Shown: positions 59,806 to 64,000 of the stretch, piece after piece
How the letters are laid out: the number at the start of each line of letters is the position of its first letter
How positions within the stretch are numbered: position 1 is the stretch's first letter
NCBI RefSeq assembly: GCF_003626575.1
Contig: NZ_RBDY01000014.1
Span: forward strand, 62,001-126,000
DNA from: Streptomyces radicis
GTDB taxonomy: Bacteria; Actinomycetota; Actinomycetes; Streptomycetales; Streptomycetaceae
Length of the DNA stretch: 64,000 nucleotides
Direction: 5' to 3'
Position numbers and translations under genes: made by a program
Notes under the pieces: generated by a model
Told to the model about the DNA's origin: nothing
What the model saw: the letters and a program-made list of their open reading frames with translations, nothing else
Database searches by the model: none

Positions 59806-60677
59806 TTGCTGTTCCTTTCCAGGAGGGTCTTGATGAGCTGCCGTGAGTCATCCACGGACAATGCGGCGGCGACGACGCGTTCGAAGGCGGCCTCGAAGGC
59901 CCTTACGTCTTCCATGCCTTCGATGAAGTGACCACCCTGGATGTTCTCCAGCATGACCACGGTGGGCCAGGGGTGCGGGAAGCGCACGATCTCGAAGTGG
60001 CCCAGCATGCCCGGGTGCGGAGTGCCGACCAGCGGCATCACCTGGATGGTGATGTTCGGGAGGTCGATCATGTCCAGCAAATGCCGGAGTTGCTGGCGCA
60101 TGAGATATGGCAGCCCAGCGAACCGCTGGTGCAACGCGGCCTCGTGGATGACGGCCCACAGCCTCAACGGCTGGCCGTCCGCCCTGGTCGTCAGGATGGC
60201 CTGACGCGTCTTGCGGACCTCGGCGAGGGCGGCAACCTCCTGCGGTGTGAGCGAGCCATCGATTGCCGCGATGATCTCACGGGCGTAGGCGCCGGTTTGG
60301 AGCAGTCCGGGGATCAGTCCCGGCGTGAAGATATGGAGGCTCTCCGCGTCCGTTTCCAGGGCCAGATAGTCCTTGTAGCTCAGACCGAGGGTGCCGCCGT
60401 ACGCCTGCCACCAGCCCTGCTTTCCGGCGTCCTTGGCCAATTCCTCCAGTGCCCTGATCACCGACAGGTCGCTGACGCCGTACTGCGCCAGCAGCTTGGC
60501 GACGTCCTGGGGGAGGAGGCGTGCGACGGCGTTCTCCATGCGGGAGAGCTTGCTGTCGTCCCACCCCATCGCTCTGGCCGCAGTGACCAGAGTGATCCCG
60601 GCGTCGTTCCGGTACCTCCGGATGGTTTGGCCGAGCCGCCGCCTGCGCAGCGTGGGGATCGCTCGAACATTCGGCAT
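59802..60677 (-). CDS. XRE regulator, WhiJ/DUF5753 type
   Basis: 291 residues. HTH: LGQTIRRYRNDAGITLVTAARAMGWDDSKLSRMENA; then the DUF5753 effector domain with EDAESLHIFTPGLIPGLLQTGAYAREI and FEIVRFPHPWPTVVMLENIQGG. Pairs with the DUF397 gene by GTGA overlap. Likely controls development-type or local accessory genes; possibly the radical SAM locus beside it. Confidence 0.92.
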   Translation of the reverse strand: MPNVRAIPTLRRRRLGQTIRRYRNDAGITLVTAARAMGWDDSKLSRMENAVARLLPQDVAKLLAQYGVSDLSVIRALEELAKDAGKQGWWQAYGGTLGLSYKDYLALETDAESLHIFTPGLIPGLLQTGAYAREIIAAIDGSLTPQEVAALAEVRKTRQAILTTRADGQPLRLWAVIHEAALHQRFAGLPYLMRQQLRHLLDMIDLPNITIQVMPLVGTPHPGMLGHFEIVRFPHPWPTVVMLENIQGGHFIEGMEDVRAFEAAFERVVAAALSVDDSRQLIKTLLERNSK

Positions 60678-60907
60678 GGTGCTATTTCACACTCCCTGGG
60701 TGTCGGAACAGAAGCTCTGGGTGCGCGTTCGGCCCCCTCGGGTGCGACAGACAAGCCCTGTGGTGCCTCAACTTCTGGCAATTGGGCATCCAACGTTGCC
60801 TGTTGACCCTTCGTAGTCGCATTCTTCCTCACCCGGCGCGATGTCGCAGCCCGCTGCGGATCGCTCACCGGGAGTCGAACGCCCCCACGGCGACAAGGGG
60901 TTAAACC

Positions 60908-61153
60908 ATGCCCAAAGCCTTGGCCCCCCGGCCACCCGACTGGTTGACGTTCGGTGCCCGCGTGCGTGATGCGGGGACCGGCAGTGTTGGCACCGTTCAA
61001 CTCCTCCAGGACGCACGGCACTTGGTCACCACACGCCGCATGGAACGGCCCGTGCGCGTCCTGTTGAGGCCGGAGTGCCGGGAGCGGTGTCCGTGGTGGG
61101 CGTCCGTCTGTGACCTCGAACTCGCGCCGGTCCGACCGTCCACCCTCTTTTGA
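60908..61153 (+). CDS. Small conserved hypothetical protein
   Basis: 81 residues: MPKALAPRPPDWLTFGARVRD, GTVQLLQDARHLVTTRRMERPVRVLLRPECRERCPWWA. One strand pair resembling a small barrel. Next gene starts 17 bases later, so they form an operon. Upstream 60678-60907 holds no gene. Confidence 0.6.
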   Translation: MPKALAPRPPDWLTFGARVRDAGTGSVGTVQLLQDARHLVTTRRMERPVRVLLRPECRERCPWWASVCDLELAPVRPSTLF

Positions 61154-61170
61154 GAAGGACCTCAATTGCC

Positions 61171-61854
61171 ATGCCTGTTCGCGCTGTTCCCGCTCCGCCG
61201 CGTCTCCTCTCCTGGGGGCCGAGGTCCCTGCCCGTTCCGTATGCCGCCGCGTGGACGGGGGAAGGCGGGGGCCTGGTGGGCGCGTTGACCGTTCGGCCCG
61301 ACGGGAAGGGGCTCGGCTACCGCGACGAGGTGCCTCAAGACCGCGACGCGCAGGGCGTGTTGTGGACGCGGATGAGTGAGGCGCCGGGGAAGGGGCGGCC
61401 TGACTTCGGGGCGTTGCACCCCGCGCGGCAGCGGAACGCGTTGCTCAACAAGCTGTGCCAGGTCTGTGGCGGGCAGGCGAGCCGGACGTCGCAGGGCTGG
61501 CTGTTCCTCATCGAGGGGTCCGAGATGCCGGAGTGGGCGGGCGACGACTGGCCCGAGGGAGCGCTCTCCACCAAGCCGCCGATCTGCCGCCCGTGCGCCG
61601 CGTTGGCCGTGCGGCACTGCCCGCACCTGCGGCACCCGTTGCTGATCCACTCGCGCAAACCCCGCACCTGGGGCGTCTTCGGCGGCTTCTTCACGCCCGA
61701 CGCGGTCGGCACTCCCCGCCCCCACCCCACCGACGGGTACCTGCCCTACGGCCACCCGTCCGCGCCGTGGTTCATGGCGTCGCAGCTGCTCGTCGAACTC
61801 ACCCGCTGCACCGTCGACTTCGAATTCAGTCCAGCTCGCGTTCATCCAGGATGA
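61171..61854 (+). CDS. Hypothetical Cys-rich protein
   Basis: About 227 residues; ATG at 61171 chosen, TTG at 61150 would overlap the upstream stop. Contains LCQVCGGQASRTSQGWLFLIEG and PPICRPCAALAVRHCPHL, two Cys pairs suggestive of a zinc site, and GYRDEVPQDRDAQGVLWTR. Often next to XRE-DUF397 loci in streptomycetes, from memory. Function unknown. Its end overlaps the convergent gene by 29 bases. Confidence 0.6.
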   Translation: MPVRAVPAPPRLLSWGPRSLPVPYAAAWTGEGGGLVGALTVRPDGKGLGYRDEVPQDRDAQGVLWTRMSEAPGKGRPDFGALHPARQRNALLNKLCQVCGGQASRTSQGWLFLIEGSEMPEWAGDDWPEGALSTKPPICRPCAALAVRHCPHLRHPLLIHSRKPRTWGVFGGFFTPDAVGTPRPHPTDGYLPYGHPSAPWFMASQLLVELTRCTVDFEFSPARVHPG

Positions 61855-62833
61855 CCGGATTGCCCAGCGCCGCCATGTGCCCGTGGGGATGGCGCACTTC
61901 GACGCGGACGAAGCCCGATTCGTCGGCGCCGGTGCGCCACTCGACGGTGCCCGCGCCCGTGGTGGGCAGCGAGGCGCGGTGCGCCGTTCCCGCCTCGGTG
62001 TGCAGGCTGACCGTTCCCGAGGGCACGCCGCGGACCTCCACCCGCACCACGGTCGGGGCGCCGCGGGTCGCCAACCGCTCGCCGAACTCCGCGCGGCGAT
62101 CACCGGCCGAGGCCGTGCACGCCAGCTCGACGGCGGCGGACTCGGCGATCCAACTCCGGCCTGCCCGCAGCCCGTCGAGGATCGCCCCGGTGCTCAGCTC
62201 GTCGGCCTGCACCACGGTGTGCGGGGTGCCGAGCTGGCCGCTCAGATGGGCGTCGCTGTTGCCCACCGCGGGGCGCCAACGGCCCCGGTGGACGTCGGCG
62301 GCGAGGGCGCGGCCCCACTCGGCGAGGGCGGCCTCGTTGTCGGCGTTCCACGGCTGGTCCGACGCCCACAGCCCGTTCCACACCTCGACCACGTCGAACC
62401 CCTGGTACGGGTACATGAACGTGCCGGACGCATACGGCGCGAACGGGTGCGCCGCCACGCACAGGCCGCCGACGCCGTGCACCTCGTCCAGGTGCCGTTC
62501 GACCGCCGCGTCCCGCACCCCGTACCGCCAGTCGATCACCTGACCGGGGCGGATGCCGAGCGCGAGCCAGTGCCCGGTCCTCGTGGTGACCTCCTCGCCC
62601 AGGATCACCAGCAGGTCGTCGCCCGCATGACGCCCCCAAGCGCCGTGCGTGGCCGTGGACTTGTGTTCGGTCGTCGCGAGAAAGTCAAGCCCCGCCGCCC
62701 TGGCCTCGGCCGCCAGCTGCCCGGGCGTCAACTCCCCGCCGTCCGAGGCCGCCGAGTGCACATGAAGATCCCCGCGATACCAGCCGGGCCCCCGCCCGGG
62801 CACCCGCATCGGCGGAACGTCCGACTCCGGCAT
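61826..62833 (-). CDS. CehA/McbA-type PHP-domain metallohydrolase
   Basis: 335 residues. PHP motifs: YRGDLHVHSAASDGGEL (HxH), FLATTEHKST (His), ILGEEVTT (Glu), VAAHPFAP (His), and GNSDAHLSG (Asp-His). C-terminal ~100 residues form a beta-domain. Hydrolyses an unknown phosphoester or carbamate-type substrate. No signal peptide. Confidence 0.87.
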   Translation of the reverse strand: MPESDVPPMRVPGRGPGWYRGDLHVHSAASDGGELTPGQLAAEARAAGLDFLATTEHKSTATHGAWGRHAGDDLLVILGEEVTTRTGHWLALGIRPGQVIDWRYGVRDAAVERHLDEVHGVGGLCVAAHPFAPYASGTFMYPYQGFDVVEVWNGLWASDQPWNADNEAALAEWGRALAADVHRGRWRPAVGNSDAHLSGQLGTPHTVVQADELSTGAILDGLRAGRSWIAESAAVELACTASAGDRRAEFGERLATRGAPTVVRVEVRGVPSGTVSLHTEAGTAHRASLPTTGAGTVEWRTGADESGFVRVEVRHPHGHMAALGNPVILDERELD

Positions 62834-62864
62834 TCCTCCCCCTTCGCCGATCGGCCCCCTTCGC

Positions 62865-62894
62865 GGGTCCGCGCCCTACGATACGGGCGGACCC
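62865..62894 (-). terminator. Hairpin after the lipoprotein gene
   Basis: GGGTCCGCGCCC pairs with GGGCGGACCC (one bulge) 25 bases after the stop of the minus-strand lipoprotein. Confidence 0.55.
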
Positions 62895-62918
62895 GGACGA
62901 GGTCAGGGCCCCGCGCGT

Positions 62919-63545
62919 TCAGGACGTGTACAGCGACTCCAGCCTGGTCACCTGGCCCTCTCCGTCGAAGCTCAGGTCGTACCCGAAGCGCGGGCGGACC
63001 GAGGGCGACTGGGCCGTCAGCCTGCTGACGAACTCGGCCTGGGAGTACGACGATGCCGCGGATTCGTCGCCGAGCGGGACCGCGAGCAGCACCTGGGCGT
63101 CCTCGGCCAGAAGCACCTCGGTGAAGGGACCCTCGCTCGGGACGACCACCCATGCCTCGGAGTGGTCGGTGACGTGCGCCTCCTTCTCGGCGGGCCGCAC
63201 CGACAGGTACGTCCTTCCGTCCTCGCTCCAGGCGTCGTCGATCTGCACGAACTGTCTGGCCCCCGCCCAGGGGTTCGCACCGGTCGACGCCGATGCGTCG
63301 TCGGCGTCGGTCTCGGTGTCGGTGTCGGCGTCGTCCGTGTCGGCGGCGGCGTCGGTGTCCGCCGCGTCGTCCGTGTCCGCGGCGTCCGCCGTCTCGTCGG
63401 CCGAGGCGGAAGGCGCCGCCGATGTCTCGGGCGCGGCGGCGGCCTCCTGCCCTTCGCTCTCGTCGGCGCACCCGGTCAGGGCCGCGAGGCCGAAGGCGAG
63501 AACGGTGAGGTAGCGGACGGCGGCCCGTCGGCGTGAGTGGTACAT
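62919..63545 (-). CDS. Acidic lipoprotein
   Basis: 208 residues. Signal peptide with lipobox LTGC (Cys26), so anchored to the outer face of the membrane. Residues ~30-85 are a low-complexity Ala/Asp/Thr linker (DTDDAADTDAAADTDDADT) coded by slippage-prone repeats. The C-terminal globular part is beta-rich (YLSVRPAEKEAHVTDHSEAW ... VSRLTAQSP). Related in its end (YDLSFDGEGQVTRLESLY) to the next gene; probable paralogues. Confidence 0.75.
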   Translation of the reverse strand: MYHSRRRAAVRYLTVLAFGLAALTGCADESEGQEAAAAPETSAAPSASADETADAADTDDAADTDAAADTDDADTDTETDADDASASTGANPWAGARQFVQIDDAWSEDGRTYLSVRPAEKEAHVTDHSEAWVVVPSEGPFTEVLLAEDAQVLLAVPLGDESAASSYSQAEFVSRLTAQSPSVRPRFGYDLSFDGEGQVTRLESLYTS

Positions 63546-63681
63546 GGGAAAGGTCCCCCAAGGATCAGGTGCGTTCTGGATACATGGGCTCTACGCGCTG
63601 GCCCACCCCTCGGGTTGCACCCCGATCCCCACTTCTTCGCCGACCGCCCCCCTCGACCACCCCCTGAACTCACCGGGGGAC

Positions 63682-64000
63682 TCACCCGGAGAGCCAGTAC
63701 GCCTCCCGCAGCGAGTGCACGCGGCCCTCGCTGTCGTAGTCGATGGCGAACACCCACCGCGGCCCGCCGGACAGCTGATCCACCAGCTCGCCCAGCTCCA
63801 CGTCCGCGGGGCTCCCTTCGGTCAGCTGCCGCGCCTCGACGAGCGTCCGCCGTGGCAGGGTCAACGTGTGCACCACACCGACGGGTGCGACGTTTCCGCC
63901 CTCGGCGCGGACCTGCTCGACGGTGACCCGCACCGTGTCCCCCGTCAGCGCCGCGCCATACACATAGCCCAGCTCGCTCGCGTACTCCTCACCCGGAGCG
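63682..64000 (-). CDS. Paralogue of the acidic lipoprotein (5' end outside window)
   Basis: The frame is open to the window edge; about 105 codons are visible: ELGYVYGAALTGDTVRVTVEQ, TLTLPRRTLVEARQL, ending WVFAIDYDSEGRVHSLREAYWLSG. The end matches the neighbour's (YD-x-(S/D)-x-GxV-x-(S/R)L), suggesting tandem duplication. Whether it has a lipobox cannot be seen. Confidence 0.65.
   Translation of the reverse strand, partial: APGEEYASELGYVYGAALTGDTVRVTVEQVRAEGGNVAPVGVVHTLTLPRRTLVEARQLTEGSPADVELGELVDQLSGGPRWVFAIDYDSEGRVHSLREAYWLSG

Overview
The window is very GC-rich, tightly packed DNA from an actinomycete, most likely Streptomyces or a close relative. The evidence is the strong G/C bias at third codon positions, frequent GTG/TTG starts, ATGA/GTGA stop-start overlaps, NIT/HAMP sensor kinases with a roadblock partner (conservon-like), an XRE-DUF397 pair, and a perfect CebR cellobiose operator. 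I see no rRNA, tRNA, CRISPR array, phage module or transposase. About 70 genes or gene remnants can be supported.

Layout. 1-10 kb: an OmpR-type response regulator cut by the window edge, a spermidine-synthase-like protein, a PP2C-like protein, a NIT-type sensor kinase with its roadblock partner, a periodic repeat array, a secreted coiled-coil protein, a TetR regulator and a second NIT kinase. 10-13.6 kb: a PCMT-like methyltransferase, a large hairpin-centred repeat, a secreted SH3-like protein and a CebR-controlled GH5 mannanase. 13.6-24.8 kb: a PolX-like PHP protein whose polymerase site looks degraded, a phosphoribosyltransferase-hydrolase fusion, a glycosyltransferase pair, phosphoketolase, an XRE regulator with small followers, and a truncated SLOG-like gene between two direct repeats. 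24.8-33.8 kb: carbohydrate use, with GH30 and GH3 enzymes, a divergent TetR regulator, and a secreted sugar-dehydrogenase-like protein followed by a ThuA/DUF1080 protein.

33.99-41.1 kb is a seven-gene operon, overlapping or nearly so at each junction, with the membership of the ebo cluster: UbiA prenyltransferase, TIM-barrel isomerase, EboA, TatD/EboB, EboE and EboF. It is headed by a myo-inositol-phosphate-synthase-like gene where other ebo clusters carry a dehydroquinate-synthase-like EboD. Its product in actinomycetes is, to my knowledge, unknown. The UbiA gene carries an in-frame insertion of about 115 codons built from consecutive DNA palindromes. A 17-bp perfect hairpin separates the operon from the upstream genes.

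41-54 kb: a NarL-type two-component system, a DedA protein, an acetamidase/formamidase divergent from a MarR regulator with a clear palindromic operator, a second copy of the hairpin repeat, a cation/proton antiporter, a Clp_N/HTH protein with paired operators and an apparently leaderless promoter, a GNAT protein, an M19 dipeptidase, and several small enzymes and hypotheticals. 54.9-61.9 kb looks like an uncharacterised accessory locus: methyltransferase, GRDP-like protein, broken XRE gene, two paralogous APH-fold kinases, a radical SAM protein with a cysteine/proline-rich tail, and an XRE-DUF397 pair. The window ends with a PHP-domain hydrolase and two related acidic lipoprotein-type genes, the last cut by the edge.

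Most interesting: the ebo operon with a swapped cyclase, the palindromic insertion inside its UbiA gene, the two-locus hairpin repeat family, and the radical SAM/kinase locus.
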